The translations under genes were made by a program, and so were the position numbers. This document shows, piece after piece, positions 7,448-15,954 of a stretch of 29,606 bases of DNA. The DNA is taken from assembly GCA_039809105.1 (NCBI GenBank), contig JBDHUJ010000022.1, forward strand, positions 1 through 29,606. The letters run 5' to 3'. The first letter of the stretch is position 1. Each line of letters starts with the position of its first letter. The DNA is from JBDHUJ01 sp039809105. Lineage in GTDB: Bacteria; Patescibacteriota; Saccharimonadia; Saccharimonadales; UBA4665. The notes beneath the pieces are model-generated. The model was not told the origin of the DNA and did no database searches. It saw only the letters and a program-made list of their open reading frames with translations.

Positions 7448-9916
7448 CTATTGTACGACAGTGACCAGTTCCATACCAATGTCAGGGAATAGAAGATAAC
7501 CGTCAAGCACTAGCGTAAAGCGTTCCCTGTAAGTACCGGCTTGATTGGGGGCTTTCCAGCTGAAGTTGAACTCTGCGTTTTCTCCAGGACTTACCACCTG
7601 GGTGGTCATCTTAACTTGGTTTGAAGTACCTAGCCAGTTGGGGTCTGAGCCATTGGCAAAAGGAGAGGATCGGTAATATGGATTTGCCATGACAACGCGC
7701 ACCGAACCGCCGCGTAGCTGACTTGGTTTTACATCGTCGTTATACCAAACGAAGTTGGAGGTGTTCCGTACGATTAGCTTACCGTTCGAAACCTGTCCTT
7801 TTGCCAAGGGTGTTAGCGAAGGATGTACGCCTCCTGGCTGCTGGTTGTAAGAAGCGCTTAGGTTCGGTACCGTAAGGGCTTTTTGAATTGCACCAGGGGC
7901 AATGTAGACGCCGTCGAGCACGAACCGGAAGTCATTCACCGTACTTAGGCCGCTGAAAGGAGCGAGAAGGGTGAAGTTGAATTCTCCGTTTTCGCCTGGC
8001 GCCACACTCGTAGTTGCTAGGGCTATCTGGTTGCTTGTGTTGAGCCATGCAGGGTCGCTCGTATCGGCCAGGCGATTACTGGCATATCCTGGTGTCATGA
8101 GCCGTATGGCGTGTGTATTTACAGGGGTATTGCCATCCGAGTACCAGGTTGCTGTACCGGTGTTCTTTAGTACAATTTTGGCTGCATATTTTTGTCCGGG
8201 AGCCAAACTGGCGGGCAGATTACTCGAAACGATAGTATAACCGTAATCCGATACGACGATGGTCGAGTTCATCTGTGTCGTATCAGGATAAGCCATGGCG
8301 CCATCAAGCACTAGGCCAAACGACTCTGAGTATGTTCCTGGTGTGGATGGTGTTTTTAGCTTGAATGCAAACGTAGTACTTGAGCCTGGTGCGACCTTTG
8401 CATCCGACATAGCTATCTGGTTGGGAGCTAACCAGCTTGAGCTGTCGTAGAACGAAGAGCTGTGATAATACGGGTTTGTGGTCAGTATGCGTAAGCTAGC
8501 TGCCCCAACGGGTTTACTGCCGGTGTCGTTATACCACACTACATTTCCGGTGTTCTTGATAGTATAGCTTACATTGGCGGAGTAGCTAGTCGGCATGTTC
8601 GCTGTGATGCCGGTGGACGATGTGACCGAATAGGCGTAGACGGGTTGAGGGGTGCTGGTAGTAAACGACAGGCCGATGTAAGGCATAAAGCCAACCCCGT
8701 CTATTACCGGTACGAATTGGCCGAAATAGCTGTTCACCTGTTGCAGAGGGCCTTTATAAGTGAACGTGAACGTAGCGACACCGCCATCTGCCACGCTCGA
8801 TTCCTGCATTTTGATTTGGTTTGAAGTACCTAACCAATTAGGGTCGGAGGGGTTGGCGTATGGATTACTCTGATACGACAACATGGCTAAGCGAGTCGGA
8901 TGTTGACCCGCGGGCACGTTTCCGTCGTTATACCATGTCTTCCCCGATAGATTACGAATGCGTATCTGTGTGCCTACTACTTCATTGGGGAGTACTTGCG
9001 ACGGTGGATTAATCGCATCAACAAAGCCGTAGCCTGGTCCGACCGGGCTGCCAAACCAACTTGTGAATAGGCTTGAGAAGTTCTGGTTGCCATGAAAGTG
9101 TGGTGTGTACCAGTAAAGTGCGGCGGTTCCGCCACTTTCTATATGAACTGACGTACTGTCAATAGTGGTATAGCCATCGTAGTAGGCCGCTCCACCGCTT
9201 GGGCAGCGGGCGAATGTGCCTTGGGTCATCGGGCCGCTATAGCACGTCTGTGGGTCATCGCTATTATTCCAACTGCCCTGTATGACTGCCCAGCCGGTAT
9301 TGCCCATCGAGCGTTGCTGACCGAACTTGAAAAGCCACGCCGCTCGGATGACCTGCTGCGAAAAACCCGCTTTTGCCGCACTGTTCACACAGGTCGTGCC
9401 CGTCGAAGAAACGACCGTACCATTGCGCCAGTACAGACTCAGGCCGCTATAGCTATAGGTCGTGCCACTATCGGGACACCCGTAGCCAACGGCTGCGGCG
9501 TATTTGTGCTGGTCCCCGTTATTGCAGTAGCCTGCAAAATTGTTTCGGCCGGTTACCAGGCTTTGTTCTTTTTCGAGCGTGACGATGAGTACCCGGGGAT
9601 TGAGTCCATACACCTGTGCGGCGTCGTATATGACCTGCCCAGCCGTGACGTACCCGCCGTATAAGTAGCCTTGTGACGGGTTATACCCTGTAGGGTCAAC
9701 GGCTTTGAAGCCGCTATTGGGGCTTATGCAGCTACTTGCAAACGTGTTTAGGAAGGCGTCTATTTGTGCTGCATTCATGGTATTTACGCTATTGAATACG
9801 GCGTCGTCGATGATGTTATTCGGATTAAAGTCGCTAGCATGTGCTACGCCACCGCTAAACGGTATATACGCTAGCAAGCTTACGACTAGCAGTAGTCTGA
9901 GCAGCTTGCGTTTCAT
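7448..9916 (-). CDS. Large secreted protein: putative lysozyme-like N-terminal domain plus four Ig-like (NBR1-type) modules
   Basis: 822 residues from ATG 9916. This start is chosen because it opens a clear signal peptide (MKRKLL, then a hydrophobic core, with a likely cut after AHA at 25-27) and overlaps the upstream stop as ATGA. An upstream extension of 26 residues is polar and unlikely. Residues 28-290 form a domain with six Cys (63, 131, 147, 176, 225, 238), suggesting disulfides outside the cell, and a helix-like VLIVTLEKEQSLVTG. That segment resembles the Glu-bearing helix of lytic transglycosylase/lysozyme folds (inference). Four modules of about 110-130 residues follow (about 296-420, 427-555, 558-685, 688-822). 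Each has a TWYND or VWYND type Trp motif, an NPY or SDPNWL segment, V(A/S)PG and a final VLDG, as in NBR1-like Ig domains. No anchor or sorting signal is visible. Confidence 0.75.
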   Translation of the reverse strand: MKRKLLRLLLVVSLLAYIPFSGGVAHASDFNPNNIIDDAVFNSVNTMNAAQIDAFLNTFASSCISPNSGFKAVDPTGYNPSQGYLYGGYVTAGQVIYDAAQVYGLNPRVLIVTLEKEQSLVTGRNNFAGYCNNGDQHKYAAAVGYGCPDSGTTYSYSGLSLYWRNGTVVSSTGTTCVNSAAKAGFSQQVIRAAWLFKFGQQRSMGNTGWAVIQGSWNNSDDPQTCYSGPMTQGTFARCPSGGAAYYDGYTTIDSTSVHIESGGTAALYWYTPHFHGNQNFSSLFTSWFGSPVGPGYGFVDAINPPSQVLPNEVVGTQIRIRNLSGKTWYNDGNVPAGQHPTRLAMLSYQSNPYANPSDPNWLGTSNQIKMQESSVADGGVATFTFTYKGPLQQVNSYFGQFVPVIDGVGFMPYIGLSFTTSTPQPVYAYSVTSSTGITANMPTSYSANVSYTIKNTGNVVWYNDTGSKPVGAASLRILTTNPYYHSSSFYDSSSWLAPNQIAMSDAKVAPGSSTTFAFKLKTPSTPGTYSESFGLVLDGAMAYPDTTQMNSTIVVSDYGYTIVSSNLPASLAPGQKYAAKIVLKNTGTATWYSDGNTPVNTHAIRLMTPGYASNRLADTSDPAWLNTSNQIALATTSVAPGENGEFNFTLLAPFSGLSTVNDFRFVLDGVYIAPGAIQKALTVPNLSASYNQQPGGVHPSLTPLAKGQVSNGKLIVRNTSNFVWYNDDVKPSQLRGGSVRVVMANPYYRSSPFANGSDPNWLGTSNQVKMTTQVVSPGENAEFNFSWKAPNQAGTYRERFTLVLDGYLLFPDIGMELVTVVQ

Positions 9917-10494
9917 TGAGCGACTACCATATCCAATGCATCGGCGGTGGATTTCGTTTGTGAGTTCAGTTTTGCGATAGCCTGGATTTTCCATGTCCCA
10001 GGTGTCAGCCCTATATCCTGAACCGCCCAGTTATTCCAGTATGCGGAGCCGGCTCTGTCCGTGGTTTGCTCTGGGAGTGATTTTGCAGTGCCACCGTTCG
10101 TAAAGGTGATGGTGCAGGTTGCGCCTGGTGTAGTGGTACATACGGAGCTTAAAGTATTAGGGGCGGGCGAGCCGCTTATATTGGGCCGATGGTTGCTCAC
10201 GAAGTTGCCGCTGGGCGCTAGGAGCGTCGTGCTGCTGTCTGTGTTGGTATTGCTCTTGGTATCGCCGGGGTCCGTCGGAGCTGTAGGGGTGTCCGATGTT
10301 GTGCCGCTCTCGCCTTTCGGGTTGTTTACAGAGGCGCCACCACCGGTTTTTGTAGAAACCGCAGGTGCCTGCTTTGAGCCGTGGAAAAAGTGTGTAGTAC
10401 CAGTAAGTTCAAGTAAGAGCACGCAAAGCACGCCTAGCGCGACCACAATAAGCAATATGAGTAGAGGGGTGGGAATACGACGTTTTTGTTTCAT
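9913..10494 (-). CDS. Membrane-anchored extracellular protein with Ser/Thr/Pro-rich stalk
   Basis: 193 residues. There is a basic N-terminus (KQKRR) and one membrane helix at about 10-30, with no clear lipobox before Cys 24. A low-complexity stalk rich in Ser, Thr, Pro, Gly and Asp runs from about 40 to 95. A compact beta-rich C-terminal domain with two Cys (CTTTPGATC) and a PGTWKIQAIA strand resembles a single Ig-like or carbohydrate-binding sandwich. Its stop overlaps the start of the large secreted Ig-module protein, so the two are co-translated and may work together at the surface. The stalk is a plausible O-glycosylation region given the downstream glycosyltransferases, but that is inference. 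No named family is recognised. Confidence 0.7.
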   Translation of the reverse strand: MKQKRRIPTPLLILLIVVALGVLCVLLLELTGTTHFFHGSKQAPAVSTKTGGGASVNNPKGESGTTSDTPTAPTDPGDTKSNTNTDSSTTLLAPSGNFVSNHRPNISGSPAPNTLSSVCTTTPGATCTITFTNGGTAKSLPEQTTDRAGSAYWNNWAVQDIGLTPGTWKIQAIAKLNSQTKSTADALDMVVAQ

Positions 10495-10521
10495 AGATTT
10501 ATCTCGATATGCACTTTAGCT

Positions 10522-10550
10522 ATTGTACCATAAAGCATAAGAATTGCCAC
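10522..10550 (-). promoter_or_regulatory. Promoter for the secreted-protein/glycosyltransferase operon
   Basis: On the minus strand, TACAAT (10527-10522) is the -10 and GTGGCA (10550-10545, 4 of 6 consensus bases) the -35, with a 17-base spacer. It lies in the only sizeable gap (10495-10595) of the minus-strand block, giving a leader of about 20-25 bases before ATG 10494. Confidence 0.5.
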
Positions 10551-10595
10551 GACATAAGACGCACTCTGTATTTTTACTGAAGTATGAGAGAGGAA

Positions 10596-11549
10596 TCAGG
10601 TCTTACGCCCGCGGTAAACAGTTTTACTTAGCACTTCGCGGAGCGGCTTAGTGACCGTCCATGATTTGGACCGATAAACATCCTGCAATTCTAGCTCCAG
10701 CTCCTGGATTCGTGCCCGAAGCTCACTGTCCGTCTGTGGGCGGTTCACTTTAGGTATGCTAGCTAAACGTTTATTCTTGCTGGAGCCGGAAGGAGCCCTT
10801 TTTAGGGCTACAAAGAACTCGATTTCATTAACGGGAGTGTCGTAAAAGTTGATGACTTCAAAATCAAATAAATCGTACCGAATCAATGACCTCAATATTT
10901 CCATGAACGAGTATGGGGTGAAGACATAACAATGGCAGTCCACATACTCCTTTCCCGACGCGTTTGTCTTACACATATCCCAGACCTCCGTATCAGTATA
11001 TCGCCGAGGTTTTTTGCTGAAATCCCTCACGGGCATCGCAAGTACTTCGGAGGCTAGGATTCCTGTCCTGCATTCACTGGCGAAATCAAACATCGCGCTG
11101 GAACTTGACCGACTATAGTCATCAAGATAAGCGCCGATGATGTCGGCAGGCCGAGATGCTTGGCGCGTTATATCGAACGTGTATCGCTTATCGGGAATGG
11201 CTAGTGACAGTACGCCACCAGGTTTTAGTACGGAATGAATGTCTTTGAGCCAACTGACCATGTCTGGTATATGTTCAATGACGTGTGAAGCTAAGACGTA
11301 GTCAAACTTCTTGTTCCCAACTGACTGTTTCAGAGTAGGCTTGTTGATAATAAAATCTGGCGAGATAATCTTTTCGAGTTCAACTGGCTCATGCGCGTAC
11401 TTCTTCTTCAATTCTGCCAGCGACATATGGTCTGCATAAGATATGTTCGCTTGGTCTTTTGTAAGAATAGGGGTCGTAAGTGGCCCCAGCTCTAGCCCTA
11501 CTCCTTTTTTACGGTCAATTTTTTCGATAATGCGTTCTTGTCTGGTCAT
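10596..11549 (-). CDS. SAM-dependent methyltransferase with C-terminal SKSW coiled-coil tail (copy A)
   Basis: 317-residue class I methyltransferase. Motif I is GVGLELGPL near residue 16, the core motif is FDYVLASHVIEHIPD, and then LKPGGVLSLAIPDKRYTFD. After residue 265 a helical segment (SELRARIQELELELQDVY) is followed by SKSWTVTKPLREV. This tail recurs at the ends of many O-antigen and rhamnan glycosyltransferases and methyltransferases and is thought to mediate assembly of the polymerising complex. It lies 16 bases downstream of the DUF2142 gene. It is a clear paralogue of the plus-strand protein at 15955-16932, with the same domain order and near-identical core motifs. Sugar O-methylation is likely; the target is unknown. 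Confidence 0.8.
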   Translation of the reverse strand: MTRQERIIEKIDRKKGVGLELGPLTTPILTKDQANISYADHMSLAELKKKYAHEPVELEKIISPDFIINKPTLKQSVGNKKFDYVLASHVIEHIPDMVSWLKDIHSVLKPGGVLSLAIPDKRYTFDITRQASRPADIIGAYLDDYSRSSSSAMFDFASECRTGILASEVLAMPVRDFSKKPRRYTDTEVWDMCKTNASGKEYVDCHCYVFTPYSFMEILRSLIRYDLFDFEVINFYDTPVNEIEFFVALKRAPSGSSKNKRLASIPKVNRPQTDSELRARIQELELELQDVYRSKSWTVTKPLREVLSKTVYRGRKT

Positions 11550-11565
11550 TCCGCAAGTCCTCCGG

Positions 11566-12984
11566 CTAGTAGCCGATTCTCAGTACATTTACGTTTATAA
11601 GACTAAAAATGGCCATTGCCAAAAGCACGCCGGTAAAACACAACATCACTTTATCGGCCAGTGACCCCTTCGACACAAGGCTAATCCGCTTCGTAATGAA
11701 GAACGGCAAGAGAAGTGCGGCGATAGGAATGAAATATCGGCCTTGCAATCCATCGATATAAGGCGCCCCGACTTGTGAGTATCCTAGATAAAGCGTGGTC
11801 GAAAGGATACCCACCACGGCGATGGCGATAAGACTAATGCCAATCCGGGAACGTCGGCTAGGCAGTATTTCCGCTTCTTGGTTGTCTGCCAGAAATGCGA
11901 GGGTAAGTAGTATTGGAAGCAGAACATAAGCAAGAAAGGGCAATGTAATATCCAGCCAGCCAAAAACTCCTACGAAACTCATGTATAACAAGGCCGAGCT
12001 GTGCAAGAGATAAGTATTTATAACGGTGCCAAGAAAGTGAAAAGGGCCATGTAAAAGCCCTTGCAACTGAAGCTTAGTGTCGACGAATGTACCCGGTAAG
12101 AGGACGGTGTGTATGTGCTCTGCGGGCGCGGCCACCAGAATGCTCCAGGTCAGCGCCAAAGCTATGGTGATTATCACGAGCGCCGACTTAAAAAAGCGTG
12201 ATTCGTTGCGACTACTAAATTTGGCGTGGGGTATCAAGAGATAAATGTAGGCAAGCAGAAAGTAGCCCATCTTTGTCAGCGAGAGGACGGCGCCTAGCCC
12301 GAGCATTATGACAAGGTCGGTACGCTGAAGCGCTGATTTTTGTAGTAACTTAGAAGCGCCAAAGGCTATTGTCAACAAAGAAGCTCCTATGATTGTTGCG
12401 TCCGGCGAGAGTGAGGCAGCCAAGAATAACGACATAGGCAAAAGGGCTAAAACAAAAAACAGCCGGCGGCCAATAGGGATGAGTCTTAGGGCAAGGTAGG
12501 CACAGAGTACATACAGTGAATAGTTCAGGACTCGTCCGGCGTAAAAACCAAAAATAGGCGGCGCATGCAGTAGTTTGCCGAGCCAAATTCCAACGATTTG
12601 GGGCACATATAACACTGGCGAGTAGATTGCGGCATTGTCAAACCCCACAAAGACGGTTCCGGAGCTGTCTTGTGTCCCTGCGGACAAAGTGCTCGTCTGT
12701 AGTCTGGCTCGTGGGTTCGTTTGCTCAAGAGCCTTTTGTGCGAATAGGGCAACGCTCCTAGGTACGGGATATCCAAAGTTTCCGTTGCTATCTTTGTCAG
12801 CAAAAAGGTCCAACTCGGATAGTTCGTATGCGCGCCAGTAGTGGGCTGACTCATCAGGCGCCTGGAATGGCGCGGAAAGGAAAACGAAAAACGGCGCAAC
12901 CAAGATGGAAAGTAGTAAGAATAGTTTTGGTACCCAGCTCAGACTGTCCTGACGGGATATTTTTACGGATAGTTTCCTCCACAT
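11566..12984 (-). CDS. DUF2142 polytopic membrane protein, putative GT-C glycosyltransferase
   Basis: 472 residues with about ten or more hydrophobic segments. Just after the first membrane helix comes FQAPDESAHYWRAYELSEL (40-58). That P-D-E-x-A-H arrangement at the start of the first outer loop is typical of DUF2142, a family that resembles GT-C enzymes using lipid-phosphate sugars on the outer face. Asp 44 and Glu 45 would be the catalytic or metal-site candidates by analogy. It is the first gene of the minus-strand block and diverges from the oxidoreductase operon across 53 bases. TATATAAGC directly precedes its ATG, and no Shine-Dalgarno sequence is visible, so it may also be leaderless. 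Confidence 0.75.
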   Translation of the reverse strand: MWRKLSVKISRQDSLSWVPKLFLLLSILVAPFFVFLSAPFQAPDESAHYWRAYELSELDLFADKDSNGNFGYPVPRSVALFAQKALEQTNPRARLQTSTLSAGTQDSSGTVFVGFDNAAIYSPVLYVPQIVGIWLGKLLHAPPIFGFYAGRVLNYSLYVLCAYLALRLIPIGRRLFFVLALLPMSLFLAASLSPDATIIGASLLTIAFGASKLLQKSALQRTDLVIMLGLGAVLSLTKMGYFLLAYIYLLIPHAKFSSRNESRFFKSALVIITIALALTWSILVAAPAEHIHTVLLPGTFVDTKLQLQGLLHGPFHFLGTVINTYLLHSSALLYMSFVGVFGWLDITLPFLAYVLLPILLTLAFLADNQEAEILPSRRSRIGISLIAIAVVGILSTTLYLGYSQVGAPYIDGLQGRYFIPIAALLLPFFITKRISLVSKGSLADKVMLCFTGVLLAMAIFSLINVNVLRIGY

Positions 12985-12996
12985 GCTTATATAAGT

Positions 12997-13025
12997 TTAG
13001 CACCCTGCTCTTGACACGCTATAAT
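12997..13025 (+). promoter_or_regulatory. Promoter of the oxidoreductase/glycosyltransferase operon
   Basis: TATAAT at 13020-13025 with TTAGCA at 12997-13002 (4 of 6 consensus bases) and a 17-base spacer. The ATG at 13038 is 12 bases after the -10, so the leader is only about 6 bases and contains no Shine-Dalgarno sequence. A TTGACA at 13011-13016 is only three bases from this -10, so it cannot be its -35. The stretch from -10 to start closely matches that of wzm (TATAATAA, two bases, TAGAAC). Confidence 0.65.
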
Positions 13026-13037
13026 AAATTAGAACAG

Positions 13038-14147
13038 ATGCAAAACTACGACACAATTATTATCGGAGGTGGTTTTTACGGTCTGCGAATCGCCCAGTAC
13101 CTCCGTGACGAGTTAGGACAACGGAAAGTATTGGTACTCGAAAAAGGTGACCGGGTAATGTCCCGAGCCTCGTACAATAACCAGGCACGCGTACACAACG
13201 GCTATCATTACCCGAGGAGTGTATTGACCGCTCTCCGTTCGCGGGTCAACTTGCCAATTTTTTCTGCCGAATACGAAGAAGCAATCGTCAAGGACTTCGA
13301 TAAATACTATGCGGTCGCCCGGAACTTTTCAAAGGTATCTGCCCGCCAATTCCAGCGCTTTTTTGAACGTATCGACGCCGAAATTCACGTTGCTCCCGAG
13401 GCGATGCAGTATTTCGACAAACGGCTCATAGAAGAAGTGTTCCTCGTGAAGGAGTATGCATTTAACTCGGCTACGCTGCGCAAAATACTACTCAACCGTC
13501 TTGCTAGTAGGAATGTAGACATCCGTTTAGGTGAAGCTGTGCGGACCGTCGGTAAACGCGAAGGTGGTCTGATTGTCACGACAGACAAGGCTGAGTACGA
13601 AGCAAAACATGTGCTGAATACGACGTACTCATCCATTAATGTCATAAACGTCGCTTCCGGACTCAGTCCGCTGCCTCTCAAACACGAGCTCACTGAAATG
13701 TGTTTGGTAAAAATGCCACCCAGCCTTGACGGTAAGGCCTTTACAATTATGTGCGGCCCCTTTTTTTCGCTGATGCCTTTTCCCGACAAGGGGCTCTATA
13801 CTATGTCACACGTTCGTTACACGCCACATCGTGAGTGGCATGACGATAATGAGGTTCAAGACTGGTATAAATTTATAGAGACGAACAGGCCACCTACCCG
13901 GTTTCCGGTTATGCGGGCCGACATTATGCGGTACATGCCGGAAGCGGCGAAGATAGAATACAGCGGCGACTCATTATGGGAGATTAAGACAGTCCTTACT
14001 CAAAGCGAAGGAGATGACAGCCGCCCCATACTCTACAAAGATAATTATGGTGGTTTGCGCAATTACGTCTGTATAATGGGTGGCAAGATAGACAATATTT
14101 ACGATGTCTTCAGGGAGCTAAAGGAAACATATGACCAGGCTAGCTAA
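13038..14147 (+). CDS. FAD-dependent oxidoreductase (DAO-like superfamily)
   Basis: 369 residues. The N-terminal dinucleotide-binding motif is YDTIIIGGGFYGLRIAQYL with GxGxxG at 10-15, then VLVLEKGD for the ribose-binding acidic residue, and SRASYNNQARVHNGYHYPRS, a His/Gly-rich segment typical of a flavin-contacting loop. The ATG at 13038 is chosen because the motif must be N-terminal; the longer open frame back to 12828 runs through the divergent gene. Its end overlaps the next gene by 17 bases. Enzymes of this type occur in several polysaccharide clusters without a known reaction. UDP-galactopyranose mutase is an alternative, but its typical FxxTG and length are not evident. Oxidation of a sugar or lipid intermediate is inference. 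Confidence 0.75.
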   Translation: MQNYDTIIIGGGFYGLRIAQYLRDELGQRKVLVLEKGDRVMSRASYNNQARVHNGYHYPRSVLTALRSRVNLPIFSAEYEEAIVKDFDKYYAVARNFSKVSARQFQRFFERIDAEIHVAPEAMQYFDKRLIEEVFLVKEYAFNSATLRKILLNRLASRNVDIRLGEAVRTVGKREGGLIVTTDKAEYEAKHVLNTTYSSINVINVASGLSPLPLKHELTEMCLVKMPPSLDGKAFTIMCGPFFSLMPFPDKGLYTMSHVRYTPHREWHDDNEVQDWYKFIETNRPPTRFPVMRADIMRYMPEAAKIEYSGDSLWEIKTVLTQSEGDDSRPILYKDNYGGLRNYVCIMGGKIDNIYDVFRELKETYDQAS

Positions 14148-15105
14148 TACCTTTGTGACGGCCATTTACGTGGTGGACCAATACGCACATCATCCGGTCG
14201 AAAAAACGGTCAAACTGGCAAGTATCCTGAAGGAGCACTATGCTAACTACGAGGTAATTGTTATTGACAACGGTCTTTCTGTTGATGATTTGTCCCGGTT
14301 GAGGCAAGTCCTGCAGACGGTGCCGTGCATTAGGGTCATACGGTTATCGAAAAATCACGATACCGATACAGCGGTCTTCGCGGGCATAGAAGCTTCCATC
14401 GGAGACTACGTATGTGTACTGTACGACAATGATCCAGAACATCTTGTGCCGGAATTTGTGAGTCTTGCTACCCAGAGCGACATTATTTTCGGTGTAGCGA
14501 CAAACCTGAATCGCCAGACGAAAGGCGAGCAGCTTGGTGCTAGCATTTTCTATTGGTACAGCAAGAAATACCTAGGGATTAACGTACCGAAGAACTCGAC
14601 ATACTATATCTGCATGAACCGCTCGGCAGCGAATGCGCTGACTCGCAGCGGCCGATCTATGCGGCATGTTCGCCATATGGCGCTGCGTGTGGGCTTCACA
14701 TCGACAGTGTATGAGTATGAACTGCCAAAAGATGCCCAACCATATTCTCATGCGCGCGCAGTGACACTGCTCTCAAGGGCGGTCGACTTGACCGCGAATT
14801 ACTCCAGCCACCCGCTCCAGATGCTCAGTTATTTCGGTATCATAGCAGGGATACTGAATATCTTATACGCTGTCTATGTACTCATCGTGAACTTTTCTAG
14901 AGACGATGTTGCAAAAGGATGGACGACACTGTCACTCCAGTCTTCACTTATGTTCTTTATCCTATTCATGATATTGGCTGTGCTGTCGGAGTATATCGGT
15001 AAGATTTTAAGCGAGACACAGCAAGAGCCGCCGTATCATATCATGCAGGAGCTCAGTAGTACTATAAGTATTGCGGATGAGACGCGCAGAAATGTCACTA
15101 AGTAG
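14131..15105 (+). CDS. GT2 glycosyltransferase with two C-terminal membrane helices (GtrB/ArnC-like)
   Basis: 324 residues. The catalytic GT-A part has EVIVIDNGLSVDD and the acidic motif VLYDNDPEH (97-104), where a DXD would lie. Two membrane helices at about 232-254 and 268-290 are followed by LSEYIGKILSETQQEPPYHI, which matches the tail of GtrB/DPMS-type undecaprenyl-phosphate glycosyltransferases. Such enzymes make a lipid-phosphate sugar that is flipped outward and used by GT-C enzymes. GtrA (20456-20881) and two GT-C-like proteins are nearby but not adjacent. AGGA (14122-14125) serves as ribosome binding site. The first strand reads TAIYVVDQY, a departure from the usual VVPxYNE, so it belongs to a divergent branch. 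Confidence 0.8.
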   Translation: MTRLANTFVTAIYVVDQYAHHPVEKTVKLASILKEHYANYEVIVIDNGLSVDDLSRLRQVLQTVPCIRVIRLSKNHDTDTAVFAGIEASIGDYVCVLYDNDPEHLVPEFVSLATQSDIIFGVATNLNRQTKGEQLGASIFYWYSKKYLGINVPKNSTYYICMNRSAANALTRSGRSMRHVRHMALRVGFTSTVYEYELPKDAQPYSHARAVTLLSRAVDLTANYSSHPLQMLSYFGIIAGILNILYAVYVLIVNFSRDDVAKGWTTLSLQSSLMFFILFMILAVLSEYIGKILSETQQEPPYHIMQELSSTISIADETRRNVTK

Positions 15106-15111
15106 ATAAGC

Positions 15112-15927
15112 ATGAAAACCCAAGATGTAATCCGAAAAAGCAAGCCTATGTGGGAATTTCCCGATTTTAAGGCAAAAGAGTTCTTCAAGAAGAGAAACAG
15201 GTACGCTGTCTGCGTATTCGTTATAAATGAGGGCGAACGAATTCAGAACCAGCTGAAACGGATGAAGCAATATGCTAGCGCTATTGATATCATAGTTGCC
15301 GACGGAGGAAGTAAAGACGGCTCGCTTGAGCCTGATTTTTTAAGGACGGTTGACGTTCGGGCGCTTCTAACGAAAACTGGGCCCGGCAAGCTGAGCGCGC
15401 AGATGCGCATGGCTTTTGCATATACCATGAGTGAAGGTTACGAAGGGGTAATTGTGGTCGACGGGAACGGAAAAGACGACATATCTGCCATACCCAATTT
15501 CATAAAGCTACTTGATGAAGGCTATGATCATATCCAAGGTTCGCGTTATATACCAGGGGGCAAGGCTATAAATACGCCTCTCGAACGCCACCTTGCCGTT
15601 CACTTTATCCATGCTCCTCTTCTCAGTGTTGCGTCACGACACCGCCATACTGATACGACCAATGGCTTTAGAGCATACAGCGCTGACCTCCTAACGGACC
15701 AAGAGATGTCTGTCTTTCGGGATGTTTTTCAGACATATGAGTTGCATTATCACCTTGCGGTTGAAAGTGCGCGCTCGAAGCGGTTCAAGCTTACTGAAAC
15801 ACCCGTGACCCGCGCATATCCCAAAAAGGGCAAAACCCCCACTAAAATCAGTCCCGTAAAGGGCAACTTACACGTACTTGGCATACTTTTCAAGGCGGCC
15901 AGAAGGCAGTATAGACCAAAGAAATAA
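15112..15927 (+). CDS. GT2 glycosyltransferase, DPM1/polyprenyl-phosphate type, soluble
   Basis: 271 residues with YAVCVFVINEGERIQNQL, IVADGGSKDGS (61-71), VVDGNGKDDISAIP (115-128) and QGSRYIPGG (142-150). The GSRY-PGG segment is characteristic of dolichyl- or polyprenyl-phosphate mannose synthase-like enzymes. There is no membrane helix. It begins 6 bases after the membrane GT2 and is likely co-transcribed. It may make a second lipid-linked sugar, or act on a nucleotide sugar or lipid carrier together with its neighbour. Donor sugar unknown. Confidence 0.8.
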   Translation: MKTQDVIRKSKPMWEFPDFKAKEFFKKRNRYAVCVFVINEGERIQNQLKRMKQYASAIDIIVADGGSKDGSLEPDFLRTVDVRALLTKTGPGKLSAQMRMAFAYTMSEGYEGVIVVDGNGKDDISAIPNFIKLLDEGYDHIQGSRYIPGGKAINTPLERHLAVHFIHAPLLSVASRHRHTDTTNGFRAYSADLLTDQEMSVFRDVFQTYELHYHLAVESARSKRFKLTETPVTRAYPKKGKTPTKISPVKGNLHVLGILFKAARRQYRPKK

Positions 15928-15954
15928 TAGGGGGCGCGAGGAAGGAGTTGTGTG

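Noticed and set aside
13011..13016. TTGACA as -35 for the oxidoreductase promoter
   Set aside because: Only three bases from the TATAAT; no -10 lies 16-18 bases downstream of it.
12828..13037. 70-residue N-terminal extension of the FAD oxidoreductase
   Set aside because: Runs over the divergent DUF2142 gene and its promoter; the GxGxxG motif belongs at the N-terminus from ATG 13038.
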